This document shows positions 7,838 through 16,744 of a DNA stretch of 41,528 nt, piece after piece; within the stretch, counting starts at the first letter, position 1, and the number at the start of each line of letters is the position of its first letter. The stretch is from CALHKP01 sp963558075 (lineage in GTDB: Bacteria; Bacillota; Clostridia; Peptostreptococcales; Anaerovoracaceae), in contig CAUWFN010000016.1 in the NCBI GenBank assembly GCA_963558075.1, positions 1 to 41,528 of the forward strand. Direction: 5' to 3'. A program made the position numbers and the translations under genes. Below the pieces are notes generated by a model. The model saw nothing but the letters and a program-made list of their open reading frames with translations. It made no database searches and was not told the DNA's origin.

Positions 7838-8211
7838 TATTTTTTCTCCTTATCCGGCAGACAGTAGATTCTTTCTCCCTTTGTACTGCCGCATTTTGTA
7901 ATATAATTGTGTCTTAGCATATAATCAAGCAGCTTTTCTTTGAAAGCAGGACCGTCAGCGACTATCGCTACTTTGTTTGACATAAATTCCTTGGCTTTCA
8001 CCTGCTGTCCTATATATGCAAGTTCACTTTCTGTTATTGTTCCATGCTTCTTTAGATATGATACTGTTCTGTGGGCAGCGTTATTTAGAAGCATGTCCAT
8101 GAGTCTATCGTCCTGAGTCATTTTCTTTTTCAGACCGATGACATACAAAATCGCTGTTACTACAGCGAAAACAAGCACCCATATTATTAGATGAAGTGTC
8201 TGTGTACTCAA
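7837..8211 (-). CDS. Unknown protein: one membrane segment plus winged-helix-like domain
   Basis: A 124-residue protein I do not recognise. Residues 8-26 form one hydrophobic segment (LIIWVLVFAVVTAILYVIGL) followed by KKK, so the C-terminal 95 residues should be cytoplasmic. That part (RTVSYLKKHGTITESELAY through YMLRHNYITKCGSTKGERIYCL) has the helix-helix-helix-wing look of a winged-helix domain. The start is a TTG directly after the TAG of the PqqD-like gene, with a GAAGGTGG ribosome site; no ATG fits. Its stop overlaps the pepD start. Coupling to both neighbours ties it to peptide uptake and breakdown, perhaps as a partner of the transporter or the PqqD-like protein; no function can be assigned. 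Confidence 0.75.
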   Translation of the reverse strand: MSTQTLHLIIWVLVFAVVTAILYVIGLKKKMTQDDRLMDMLLNNAAHRTVSYLKKHGTITESELAYIGQQVKAKEFMSNKVAIVADGPAFKEKLLDYMLRHNYITKCGSTKGERIYCLPDKEKK

Positions 8212-8559
8212 CTAATCCACCTTCTTTTTAAATGCAACAAAATCTACATCCTTCAGGGTGTAGAAATATTTGCTTAAGCGTTCATACAGTGGCTCTGCCG
8301 CTTCCCCATATTCTTCTTTTACAAGCTTTCCTATTTCGTAGATTGATCTTTTGCCGTCAATCTGAAGCCATACAAAGCTTCCGAAGGCATCAAGGTCAAC
8401 ATAGCTTGTCTTTGGTGTTTTAAAAACTTTCTGTGCAATTTTTGCATAAAATCCCTTGTGTTCCTGGTTTACAGTCACAAGGCCATTGTATTCTTTCCAA
8501 ACAATATCCCCGCGAATTACGGGGATATTGTCAAGATAATTAGCTTTATTCTTTTTCAT
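8212..8559 (-). CDS. PqqD-like protein
   Basis: A 115-residue protein with features of the PqqD family, the winged-helix fold that serves as peptide-recognition element in many RiPP pathways. Seen: LDAFGSFVWLQIDGKRSIYEI (about 57-77), then VKEEYGEAAEPLYERLSKYF and a final strand region ending in VDFVAF, matching the usual D-x-x-(G/A)-x-x-x-W-x-x-I-D-G pattern. No radical-SAM enzyme, precursor peptide or leader peptidase lies nearby, so a role in peptide modification is not supported; binding a transported peptide or a transporter segment is possible. It starts 18 bp after the OPT transporter gene and is followed without gap by the next gene, so all four form one operon. Family call is by pattern only. 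Confidence 0.72.
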   Translation of the reverse strand: MKKNKANYLDNIPVIRGDIVWKEYNGLVTVNQEHKGFYAKIAQKVFKTPKTSYVDLDAFGSFVWLQIDGKRSIYEIGKLVKEEYGEAAEPLYERLSKYFYTLKDVDFVAFKKKVD

Positions 8560-8577
8560 CTGCTATTTTTACCTTTA

Positions 8578-10503
8578 TTATTTGTTAAGCTTTTTGTTCC
8601 ATAGTGATGACTTAAGGATAGTTAACAGTAGAAGTGCAAATACGATTAGACCTCCGATATTTCCGATTGAAATACCTCTTGCTGATAGGTCAAGGAATGC
8701 ACCTAGGTTGTCATATCCAGCCATTGGAATGATTGCGAAGACTGCAAGCAGGATACCTACAAGACCTTCACCGGCAATAAGACCTGATGAGTAAAGGATA
8801 CCGCTTGTGATAACATTGTTTCTCTTTTCTTCGTTTTCGAACTTTTTCTTTTCTAAGAATAGTTTTAGAAGTCCGCCAGCCATCAGTGGTGTTGAAAGGT
8901 GAATTGGTAGGTATAGACCTATAGCTACAGGAAGTACAGGAATCTGTAGAACTTCTACGATTACTGCAATAAATACACCTGCAAATACAAGTCCCCATGG
9001 AAGGTTTGCACCCATAACGCCTTCAACGATCATCTTCATTAAGCTTGCCTGTGGAGCAGGAAGCTGTGATGAACCATAGCCCCATGCAGCATTCAGAAGA
9101 TATAGAACACCTGCGATAGCAAGACCTGATGCTAGAACACCAACGATTTCACCAACCTGCTGTTTCTTAGGTGTTGCACCTACGATATAACCAGTCTTTA
9201 GGTCCTGAGACATGTCACCGGCCATAGCAGCTACGATACAGATTACAGTACCGATGATGATAGCTGTTACCATTCCTTCTGTTCCAACTGTTCCTGTTGC
9301 TTTTAGAACGATTGTAGCAAACAGAAGTGTTGCGATTGCCATACCTGATACAGGGTTGTTTGAGCTTCCTACAAGTCCTACCATTCTTGATGATACTGTT
9401 GCAAAGAAGAAACCGAAAATCAGGATTAGAATTGCACTTGTGATTCCGATAGGAATCTGTGGTGTAAGAACTAGAACACCTACTGCGATCAGCAGCATAA
9501 CACCGATAAATCCAAGGTTAAGGTCTTCTGAAGTTCTGTCAAGTGTAATTCCAGCATTTCCGCCCTTAAGGCTCATGATGCTTTCTTTGAATGTTCTTAC
9601 GATCAGAGGAAGTGATTTAACAAGTGAGATAATTCCGCCTGCTGCAACGGCACCTGCACCGATGTAACGGATGTAATTTCCCCAAAGGTCGAAAGGACCC
9701 ATTTCGCTGATTGGATCTGATGATGGATACATAACCATATCTCCACCAAACAGCTTGATTAGAGGCATTAGAACGAACCATGCAGTTACACCGCCAGCAA
9801 GCATGTATGAAGAAATTTTTGCTCCGCAGATATAACCTACACCTGCAAGTGCAGGAAGTACGTCCATACCAATACCTGAACCAGGTAGCTTATTAATATC
9901 ATAGTGAACTTCACTTGGGAATAGTTTTAGACCATCAGCAACAAATTTGTATGCGGCTGCAATACCAAGACCTGTAAATACAGTGCCAGCTTTTGCTCCG
10001 CCTTCTTCACCTGCCATAAGAACTTCTGCACATGCAGTTCCTTCTGGATATGGTAGGTTACCGTGTTCTTTAACGATAAGTGCTTTTCTCAGTGGCACCA
10101 TGAATACGATACCTAGTAAACCGCCGCAGATAGCTACTAGAGCGATTACAAGATATGATGGTGCTGAACCGATACCTTCGTCAGCCCACATGAATACTGC
10201 TGGAAGTGTAAAGATTGCACCAGCTGCAAGTGATTCACCGGCTGAACCGATTGTCTGAACCATGTTGTTTTCTAGAATTGATTCCTTTTTCATAATTACT
10301 CTGATGATACCCATAGAGATTACGGCTGCTGGAATCGAAGCAGATACTGTCATACCAACTCTTAATCCAAGGTAAGCATTCGCAGCACCGAAGATAACTG
10401 CAAGTAAAGCACCTAGGATGATGGAAGTGACAGTGAACTCAGGCATAACCTTGTCCGCAGGAACGTAAGGTTTGAATTCTGCCTTTCCCTGTTTGTTTTC
10501 CAT
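8578..10503 (-). CDS. OPT-family oligopeptide transporter
   Basis: A 641-residue integral membrane protein with about 14-16 hydrophobic segments. Family features: SIILGALLAVIFGAANAYLGLRVGMTVSAS near the N-terminus, the cytoplasmic-side motif HGNLPYPEGTACAEVL, and AGDMSQDLKTGYIVGATPKKQQ in the second half. Bacterial OPT proteins are proton-coupled importers of small peptides or related solutes. The frame is open 15 codons further upstream, but the ATG at 10503 has the AAAGGAGTTTC ribosome site. It is first in the operon with a PqqD-like protein, a membrane protein and PepD, and it has its own promoter at 10575-10603. The exact substrate is not readable from sequence; the PepD partner makes di- or oligopeptides likely. 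Confidence 0.93.
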   Translation of the reverse strand: MENKQGKAEFKPYVPADKVMPEFTVTSIILGALLAVIFGAANAYLGLRVGMTVSASIPAAVISMGIIRVIMKKESILENNMVQTIGSAGESLAAGAIFTLPAVFMWADEGIGSAPSYLVIALVAICGGLLGIVFMVPLRKALIVKEHGNLPYPEGTACAEVLMAGEEGGAKAGTVFTGLGIAAAYKFVADGLKLFPSEVHYDINKLPGSGIGMDVLPALAGVGYICGAKISSYMLAGGVTAWFVLMPLIKLFGGDMVMYPSSDPISEMGPFDLWGNYIRYIGAGAVAAGGIISLVKSLPLIVRTFKESIMSLKGGNAGITLDRTSEDLNLGFIGVMLLIAVGVLVLTPQIPIGITSAILILIFGFFFATVSSRMVGLVGSSNNPVSGMAIATLLFATIVLKATGTVGTEGMVTAIIIGTVICIVAAMAGDMSQDLKTGYIVGATPKKQQVGEIVGVLASGLAIAGVLYLLNAAWGYGSSQLPAPQASLMKMIVEGVMGANLPWGLVFAGVFIAVIVEVLQIPVLPVAIGLYLPIHLSTPLMAGGLLKLFLEKKKFENEEKRNNVITSGILYSSGLIAGEGLVGILLAVFAIIPMAGYDNLGAFLDLSARGISIGNIGGLIVFALLLLTILKSSLWNKKLNK

Positions 10504-10574
10504 TGTTAGAAACTCCTTTCTTTTGCTGTAACTAAAATCAAAATGCACTGATTAGTCAAATAAAAACCCATTTT

Positions 10575-10603
10575 ATTCTACACTAAATACAACCTACTGT
10601 AAA
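10575..10603 (-). promoter_or_regulatory. Promoter of the OPT-PqqD-like-pepD operon
   Basis: On the minus strand, TTTACA (10598-10603), 17-bp spacer, TAGAAT (10575-10580). It lies about 70 bp upstream of the transporter start. Confidence 0.72.
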
Positions 10604-10626
10604 GGAAAAAATCTGTAAAATAGCGA

Positions 10627-10659
10627 GAGAACTAAAAACTTTTTATTTTTTTAGTTCTC
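10627..10659 (-). terminator. Hairpin ending the mrp operon (probable terminator)
   Basis: A perfect 12-bp stem, GAGAACTAAAAA/TTTTTAGTTCTC, with a 9-base loop, lies 58 bp after the stop of the last mrp gene. There is no clear T-run after it on the minus strand, so it may work as a weak or bidirectional terminator or protect the mRNA end. Confidence 0.5.
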
Positions 10660-10716
10660 ACACACAAATTTATTATATCATATTTCATTTATTTTATTTA
10701 GCCGTTTTTTAATTTT

Positions 10717-12435
10717 CTAATCGAAAGACATTATCGCAATCAAAGCTATTATACAAAATAGAACCATGACATGGACCATCTCAGACAGAGGTCTTATGTC
10801 ATCTTCCCCATCGCTTTGTGCATCTTTAAATCCAAACAGCTTTCTTGGGTTTCTTATGAGTAGCCACACAGAAGCCTTGAAGTTATCAAATACCTTTTCA
10901 AAATTTGCAAAGAAGATATTGACCTCCTTGGAAAGTCCAAATACCGCGCTAGCAAATACACCTCTATAGAACACGTCTAAATCTAGGTTTATGCCCTCAT
11001 GCGGCCGCATTTTTTTGACCAGGAGCACAAACGGAACACTTGCACCGATAAACAATCCTATGTACTCGAAGATATGATGAGCAGAAAATAGATAACTGCT
11101 ATCCATCGATAAAACGCTATATGTAAGCTCTGGCATAACTCCAGTAATTATGCATAATGCCGCTCCTAGCACCATAGCAAGTTGTCTAGATGCAGGAACC
11201 TTTGAACATTCAAATTCCTTTTCTGGTTTTGCAATAAAAGCAAAGTAATTTATCTTCATTGTAATAGATAGCCATGTTCCAACACCTGCTGCCATGATAA
11301 GCCAGTAAGCAAATGTGTTTCCCGACTCAGAAAGAGCCTCCATGACAAGTCCTTTACTAGCAAAGCCGTTAGTAAAAGGAAATCCTGCGATAGAAAGGGA
11401 TGCTATCAAAAAGCATGCAGCAGTCAGAGGCATTTTCTTTGCAAGACCTCCCATATCAGTTATCTTTGTAATTCCGCCTGTCGCATAAAATATAGCACCA
11501 GCACCCATCAAAAGCACGCCTTTGTAAAGTATATTAAAGGCCGCATGAAGAGCCGCAGCAGCCTCACCTGTAAGTCCACCGCAAGCTAAGGCAGCCACCA
11601 TCATTCCAAGCTGAGAAATAATATGATATGACAAAAGTCGTCTCAAGTTGTTTTCTATAAGAGCCATGCACGCAGCCCACACAGAAACAACTGCAGCAAA
11701 AGTGATAAGCCAGTGAGTTCCGGCAAAGAATCTTATAAGTGCATATACTGCAACCTTTGTTGTAAAAGAGCCCATGTAGAGCGTTCCCTCCGGTGTAGCC
11801 TCAGGATACGAGTCAGGAACCCAGGTATGAAACGGAGGCATAGCACAGTTTACCATAACGCCAATCAAAACGAGCCAGTATCCAGCTCCGCTCTGACCTG
11901 TAAGGTTAAGAAGCTCAAGATTTCCAGTCTTTATCACAATTATCAAAGCTCCTGCGAGAAGCATATTTCCTCCGAATAGGTGCATAACCATATATCTAAA
12001 CGAAGATCTTCTGGCTTCTTTTGTTCCGCCTGCCCAAACGATATAAATCGATGCAGCCGCCATAAGCTCCCAAAATCCGATAAAACTAATCCAGTCTCCG
12101 GAAAGAACTACAGCAATTCCACTTCCGGCATACACAAGTGATGCTGCCCTCTCTTGCTTTGATGAGTCAGAGCTTAAGGCATACACAGCCGAAATGACAG
12201 AAATCACAGCAAATACTATAACAAAAACCTTTGCCACGGGATCTATCTTTATCAGCGAAAGCTTCATATCATCAGTAAAGCTGTAAAAAAGCTTTGCATT
12301 TTCGCTGAGCATAAATGCTGAAAACAGCGTGAAAAGGGACCCTGCAAGAGTCACATACTTTGCATAGGCTTTTGGAAAAATAAGCACTGCAAAGGCTGTA
12401 AGTATAAGTACAAATCCAGGATGTATATTACTCAA
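10717..12435 (-). CDS. Third ND-type (MrpD/NuoL-N-like) subunit of Mrp antiporter
   Basis: A 572-residue membrane protein of the proton-conducting antiporter family (MrpD, NuoL/M/N). Typical stretches are SGDWISFIGFWELMAAAS, NCAMPPFHTWVPDSYPEATP with the conserved lysine later in GSFTTKVAVYALIRF, and IENNLRRLLSYHIISQLGMM. Compared with the other two copies it has a longer, hydrophilic C-terminal region (about 500-550) before a last membrane helix. The start is taken as TTG (12433-12435): the ribosome site AAAGGGGA is eight bases upstream and the next residues begin SNIHPGF. An ATG 30 codons upstream would overlap the small gene before it much more. It overlaps that gene by 8 bp. It is last in the operon. 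Confidence 0.88.
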   Translation of the reverse strand: MSNIHPGFVLILTAFAVLIFPKAYAKYVTLAGSLFTLFSAFMLSENAKLFYSFTDDMKLSLIKIDPVAKVFVIVFAVISVISAVYALSSDSSKQERAASLVYAGSGIAVVLSGDWISFIGFWELMAAASIYIVWAGGTKEARRSSFRYMVMHLFGGNMLLAGALIIVIKTGNLELLNLTGQSGAGYWLVLIGVMVNCAMPPFHTWVPDSYPEATPEGTLYMGSFTTKVAVYALIRFFAGTHWLITFAAVVSVWAACMALIENNLRRLLSYHIISQLGMMVAALACGGLTGEAAAALHAAFNILYKGVLLMGAGAIFYATGGITKITDMGGLAKKMPLTAACFLIASLSIAGFPFTNGFASKGLVMEALSESGNTFAYWLIMAAGVGTWLSITMKINYFAFIAKPEKEFECSKVPASRQLAMVLGAALCIITGVMPELTYSVLSMDSSYLFSAHHIFEYIGLFIGASVPFVLLVKKMRPHEGINLDLDVFYRGVFASAVFGLSKEVNIFFANFEKVFDNFKASVWLLIRNPRKLFGFKDAQSDGEDDIRPLSEMVHVMVLFCIIALIAIMSFD

Positions 12436-12583
12436 GACTATTTCCCCTTTCTGATTTTTTCTGACGCTTTTTCTCGTAGTAATCTTCGTCTTTATGAAGA
12501 AGTTTACCCATGAAGCCTTTTGCACAGGCGATTAGAGCCGCACTACAGACAAATCCGACAAGTATGTATTTTATCAAAATCAT
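12428..12583 (-). CDS. Small membrane protein of the mrp operon, unknown
   Basis: A 51-residue protein. Residues 2-22 form a single membrane helix (ILIKYILVGFVCSAALIACA); the rest is strongly charged (KDEDYYEKKRQKKSERG). The ATG at 12583 sits a few bases past the previous gene's TGA (12585-12587), with a GGGGGTG ribosome site, and its 3' end overlaps the TTG start of the next gene by 8 bp. Being coupled on both sides in a ten-gene operon speaks for a real gene and a role as accessory subunit or assembly factor of the antiporter. I know of no Mrp subunit of this shape. An upstream extension of the frame would overlap the second MrpD-like gene. Confidence 0.68.
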   Translation of the reverse strand: MILIKYILVGFVCSAALIACAKGFMGKLLHKDEDYYEKKRQKKSERGNSLE

Positions 12584-12584
12584 A

Positions 12585-14093
12585 TCACTGCACCCCCTGC
12601 AAAATTTCACCTGCCGCAAGCTTTGCAAGAGACAGAAAATCTGCTCCAAAATCAGGTGCAATACCGAGTATAAGCGCAGCTGAAATCGCTATAATAATAG
12701 GAATCAGCATAGCCGGCGATGCATCGTTTTTTATGCTTAAGCTTACGCCATCGAAAGCCTCATTTCTATCTGTCTTTGCAAAGGCGATGTATGAAACCGG
12801 CACAAGGTATGTAAGGCTCAGAAGAGCGCTTATTATAAGAACTGCTATAAACTCAGGTCTACCTGCCTCAAGAGATCCTTGGATTATATTCATCTTGCTA
12901 AGGAATGCCGGAAGAAACGGAAGTCCTGCAATTCCAAGAGATGCCAGTGTGAATGCGCTCATCGTCGCAGGCATTTTATATCCGAGACCTCTCATCTCTG
13001 TAATATCAGCCTTGTGAGTCGTAACAAATATAGCTCCCGCACACATAAACAGCGTAATCTTAAGAAATGCATGAGCAACCATGTGATACATCGCACCGAC
13101 AACTGAATAAGGCGTAAGAAGACATACACCCAAAACTATATACGAAAGCTGACCTACTGTAGAATACGCAAGCCTTGCCTTAAGATTCGTTTTCTGAATC
13201 GCTATGAGTGATGAAACAATGATTGTCGCACCAGCAAGATAAATCATTATCGTGCTACCTCCGCAGCTTTTGCTAAGCTCAGGTCCAAAGGTATAACATA
13301 CGACTCTAATCACACAGAATGCTCCCGCTTTTACTACCGCAACTGCATGAAGAAGTGCGCTTACCGGCGTAGGCGCAACCATAGCAGCAGGAAGCCAGCT
13401 GTGAAGAGGCATTACACCTGCCTTTACCGCTCCTGCACAAACCATCAGAAGAAAACATACAAGAGCCTCGCTATTTCCAAGACTTCTACCTATAAATCCT
13501 CCTGCTACAAAGTCAGTACTTCCGCATTTTGCATAGATATATACAGTTGCAGCAAAAAACAGCTGTCCACTTGTAAGCGTATATAGAAGATACTTCCTTC
13601 CGGAAGCTTTTCCCTTATCATCTCTGTAATGAACAACGAGAGGATAAGTTGCAACTGTCAAAATCTCATAGAATATGAAAAACGTCAAAAGATTTGCGGA
13701 AAAACATATACCCATTGTGCCGCATAAGCACATGGCAAAGGCAGCAAAATATCCCGTCTGATTCTTCTCTCCATGGCCTCTCATATATCCTATAGAATAA
13801 AGAGATGTTATGACCCATAGGGATGATGCAATACATGCAAACAAAAGTCCTATAGCATCGACTCTAAATTCCAGGTCTATCCCGTCTGCAATTTCAAGTA
13901 GTGTGATATTTATCTTTGTTCCCGAAAGAACTGCAGGAACCATCAAAAAAACTGCAGTAGCCTTTACAGCTGCTGCCGCAAAGGTAAAGCCTTCCCTTAT
14001 ATTTGGTTTAACTCTATCTCCAAGCAGCATAATTAACAACGCCGCAAGAGCAGAAGCCGAAATGGCAATAACCGGTAAAATATTGTAATTCAT
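12585..14093 (-). CDS. Second MrpD-like (ND-type) antiporter subunit
   Basis: A 502-residue membrane protein of the MrpD/NuoN family. Hallmarks: the stretch FFIFYEILTVATYPLV with its conserved Glu, GAVKAGVMPLHSWLPAAMVAPTPVSALLHAVAVVKAG with the conserved lysines, and KARLAYSTVGQLSYIVLG. Subunits of this type carry a proton channel across the membrane in Mrp antiporters, complex I and Mbh-type hydrogenases. Its ATG shares one base with the stop of mrpD (TGATG), and it is followed by a 51-residue membrane protein. It is not a simple duplicate of the mrpD at 14093-15616, as the ends differ greatly. Confidence 0.9.
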   Translation of the reverse strand: MNYNILPVIAISASALAALLIMLLGDRVKPNIREGFTFAAAAVKATAVFLMVPAVLSGTKINITLLEIADGIDLEFRVDAIGLLFACIASSLWVITSLYSIGYMRGHGEKNQTGYFAAFAMCLCGTMGICFSANLLTFFIFYEILTVATYPLVVHYRDDKGKASGRKYLLYTLTSGQLFFAATVYIYAKCGSTDFVAGGFIGRSLGNSEALVCFLLMVCAGAVKAGVMPLHSWLPAAMVAPTPVSALLHAVAVVKAGAFCVIRVVCYTFGPELSKSCGGSTIMIYLAGATIIVSSLIAIQKTNLKARLAYSTVGQLSYIVLGVCLLTPYSVVGAMYHMVAHAFLKITLFMCAGAIFVTTHKADITEMRGLGYKMPATMSAFTLASLGIAGLPFLPAFLSKMNIIQGSLEAGRPEFIAVLIISALLSLTYLVPVSYIAFAKTDRNEAFDGVSLSIKNDASPAMLIPIIIAISAALILGIAPDFGADFLSLAKLAAGEILQGVQ

Positions 14094-15616
14094 CAGAATG
14101 CCACCTCCGAAATCGCGCAGCTCATAACTGCTACAAGCTTTGTGTTAAATATTCCAAGAAGAACAATAGCGCACATTACAACAATTACAGGAATTAGCAT
14201 CGATACAGGAATTTCAAAGCGTGATTTTGGTCCTGTAATTATCTGTCCCTCTTCATCCCTTTTGATAGGGAAAACGTTGAGCTCTTTCAGGCTCTCGTCT
14301 TTGTTCATGAAAATTCTTTCTATCAGTCTAAAGAAGTATATTGCGTTCAAAAGACTGCTTATTACAAGAACTACAACGTAAATCTTAAGGTCGCTGTTAA
14401 CTGCACCTAGGGCTAGATACCATTTGCTAAAAAATCCGGCAAACGGCGGAATCCCTACCATCGAAAGAGCAGCTATGACCATAGCAAGTGAAACAACAGG
14501 CATCTTTTTGTAAATCTGGCCAAAGTTTTCCATCTTGCTTTCTCCATACCTGAATCTGATCGCTCCAGCACAGAAAAATAGACAGCTTTTCATGCATGAG
14601 TGAGCAAGAATATGAAGCGCCGCACCAATTAAACCATAATAGCCCGTTATAGAAATACCCATTCCGATGTAACCTATCTGAGCAACGCTTGAGTATGCAA
14701 GCATCTTTCGAAAATCCTTCTGCCTAATCGCAAGAAGTGATCCGTAAATCATTCCCGCGCAGGACATAATTCCAACGATTACAAGAAAGCTTGCTACAGA
14801 AGCAGTATTTGCATTAAACACATAGAAGAAAAATCTCAGCATTGCATAAGCAGGAATTTTTCCCATAACACCTGTGATGAGAGGTGCAGCTCCCGGATGG
14901 GCATTTGTATATGCCGCCGGCTGCCAGCCGTGCAGAGGGAAAAGAGCCATTTTGATACCAAATCCGATAACAAAAAATGTCATTGCAATCATCGTTGTTC
15001 CTGAGCTTAACACAGGTCCGACAAGACCTGACATATCAGCCATGTTCAGGGTTCCCGTTTCGCCATATAAGAATGCAACTCCGAGAAGGTAAAAGGATGC
15101 TCCTATAGTTCCGATCAAAAGATATCTAAATGCCGAAAGAACGCCTTTGTCGCCTCCCATTGCAATAAGTCCATATCCTGACAGAGATGTTATTTCTAAA
15201 AATACATAAAGGTTAAAAACATCACCTGTCGATGTCATTCCAAGAAGTCCGCAAATAAGTAGCGAGAGCATAGAGTAGTATCCGCTACTTCTGAATCTGC
15301 TCTTGTTTCTGAAAAACGCCAGACTGTATATAGTGCTCAAAAAGCCTATTGCAGATATCATGATTAGAATAACTCCGCTCAGAGAGTCGATTACAAATTC
15401 AATTCCATAAGGCGGCTTGTAATTTCCAAACCAGTAGTGAATCTCCCCATTTTTTACTACAAGGCTCATCTGAAAAACAGCCATTACAAGAGACAGAAGG
15501 CTTGCGCAAAATACGATAAATCTGCCTACTCTTCTGTTAAAATATGAAACTATCGGACAAAGCAAAGCAGCTACGAGAGGACTCAGTACTATAAGCACCG
15601 GAAGATGATTCATCAT
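14093..15616 (-). CDS. mrpD: MrpD, Na+/H+ antiporter subunit D
   Basis: A 507-residue membrane protein with about 14 helices. Family marks: GDVFNLYVFLEITSLSGYGLIA with the essential Glu in helix 5, FGIKMALFPLHGWQPAAYTNAHPGAAPLITGVMGKIPAY with conserved Lys residues, and RKMLAYSSVAQIGYIGMGI. MrpD is a core proton-translocating subunit. The ATG at 15616 overlaps the mrpC stop by four bases (ATGA), and the order C then D matches Mrp operons in general, which supports the D assignment over the two ND-type genes that follow. Confidence 0.93.
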   Translation of the reverse strand: MMNHLPVLIVLSPLVAALLCPIVSYFNRRVGRFIVFCASLLSLVMAVFQMSLVVKNGEIHYWFGNYKPPYGIEFVIDSLSGVILIMISAIGFLSTIYSLAFFRNKSRFRSSGYYSMLSLLICGLLGMTSTGDVFNLYVFLEITSLSGYGLIAMGGDKGVLSAFRYLLIGTIGASFYLLGVAFLYGETGTLNMADMSGLVGPVLSSGTTMIAMTFFVIGFGIKMALFPLHGWQPAAYTNAHPGAAPLITGVMGKIPAYAMLRFFFYVFNANTASVASFLVIVGIMSCAGMIYGSLLAIRQKDFRKMLAYSSVAQIGYIGMGISITGYYGLIGAALHILAHSCMKSCLFFCAGAIRFRYGESKMENFGQIYKKMPVVSLAMVIAALSMVGIPPFAGFFSKWYLALGAVNSDLKIYVVVLVISSLLNAIYFFRLIERIFMNKDESLKELNVFPIKRDEEGQIITGPKSRFEIPVSMLIPVIVVMCAIVLLGIFNTKLVAVMSCAISEVAF

Positions 15617-15990
15617 TGTTCATCCTCCTTGTCTATTATGTCTTTTTCCTCAATGGAGCCATATTTTTCTTTTATGCGCATGAGAAGCGCAAGGCCAACG
15701 CCGCTTGTGCCAAGGCTTACAACTATGGCTGTAAGCATCAAAGCATGGGGCAGAGGATTGACATATTCTGTAGCTTTGAGAAGACCATCTATGGTAACAG
15801 GTATTGTTCCTCCAGTCTTCTCACCTAGTGACAGGAAGAAGAATATAACAGCTACCTGCATTATATTCATACATATCAGCTTTTTCATGTAGTTTCCGCA
15901 TGTAGCAATACCAAATATTCCAAAGAAAAACAGTATTACAGTCAACATATATATGCCGCGTTCAGCGAGAAACTGATTAATTGCGTCCAT
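15613..15990 (-). CDS. mrpC: MrpC, Na+/H+ antiporter subunit C
   Basis: A 125-residue protein with three membrane helices, homologous to NuoK. Seen are the glycine-containing first helix, MKKLICMNIMQVAVIFFFLS, the conserved PLPHALMLTAIVVSLGTSGVGLALL in the third helix, and a charged cytoplasmic tail. Length is typical. It overlaps the upstream MbhE-MrpB gene by 14 bp and the mrpD gene by 4 bp. Confidence 0.93.
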   Translation of the reverse strand: MDAINQFLAERGIYMLTVILFFFGIFGIATCGNYMKKLICMNIMQVAVIFFFLSLGEKTGGTIPVTIDGLLKATEYVNPLPHALMLTAIVVSLGTSGVGLALLMRIKEKYGSIEEKDIIDKEDEQ

Positions 15991-16744
15991 TTAAACTATT
16001 CCTTTCCAAAACAGCTGACAGGATTGTTATTATCGTTGCCATAACACCTATTGTCACGCCTGTTTCAATCATAAATATTCCTGTTCCATGCAAGTCTGAG
16101 ATGTGCTCCGCATGAAACGGCAACTTACTATACTCGAGGAAATTTCCACCAAAGAACATAGGAAGAAATCCTGTAAAAGCGTATATCATAACCCCTATCG
16201 CACCGATACATACGGTAAAATGCTGGGTGATTCTGATATCACTCTTTTCGAAATCAGCAAACATTGTATAAATAATAAATACCATTGCAAGAAGTGCTCC
16301 GGCCTGGAAACCTCCGCCGAGGCTGACCTCGCCGTGAAAGAGCACGTATATCGCATAGATTGCGATAATAGGAATAACAGCAGGCATAATTACTTTTATG
16401 TCAAGACCGTTGAAGCTGTCATCTTTTCTGTAAATTGTGCTGTCCCATTTCTTTTTCAGCTTGTTTGATAAAACCATTGCAACTGCAACACCTGCAAGAA
16501 ACATTACCGTTGTCTCAAGAAGAGTATCAAAGCCTCTAAAGTCTGCAAGCACGCCTGTTACAAGGTTTGGCGAATGGGTAAGCTCAGGTCCCTCTTCTAT
16601 ATAGTAGTCGGATACATGAGTATTAGGTGCTGAATTTGGATCACCTATTACAGGCAGCTTGTCAATAATCATGCTAAAAGCTGCTACAATTGCTATTAGA
16701 AGTATAATTCCTGTAATTTTGAGTAGATTCGATTTGTTTTTCAA
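15977..16744 (-). CDS. MbhE-MrpB fusion, Mrp antiporter subunit
   Basis: A 255-residue membrane protein joining two modules. Residues 1-100 resemble MbhE, a piece equal to the C-terminal end of MrpA: one helix, then NLVTGVLADFRGFDTLLETTVMFLAGVAV. Residues about 115-250 are MrpB/MbhF-like: PIIAIYAIYVLFHGEVSLGGGFQAGALLA, then further helices ending in GIFMIETGVTIGVMATIITI. It starts directly after the MbhD-like gene and overlaps mrpC. Such fusions are known in split-MrpA-type antiporters and fit the absence of a full-length MrpA. Confidence 0.85.
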   Translation of the reverse strand: MKNKSNLLKITGIILLIAIVAAFSMIIDKLPVIGDPNSAPNTHVSDYYIEEGPELTHSPNLVTGVLADFRGFDTLLETTVMFLAGVAVAMVLSNKLKKKWDSTIYRKDDSFNGLDIKVIMPAVIPIIAIYAIYVLFHGEVSLGGGFQAGALLAMVFIIYTMFADFEKSDIRITQHFTVCIGAIGVMIYAFTGFLPMFFGGNFLEYSKLPFHAEHISDLHGTGIFMIETGVTIGVMATIITILSAVLERNSLNGRN

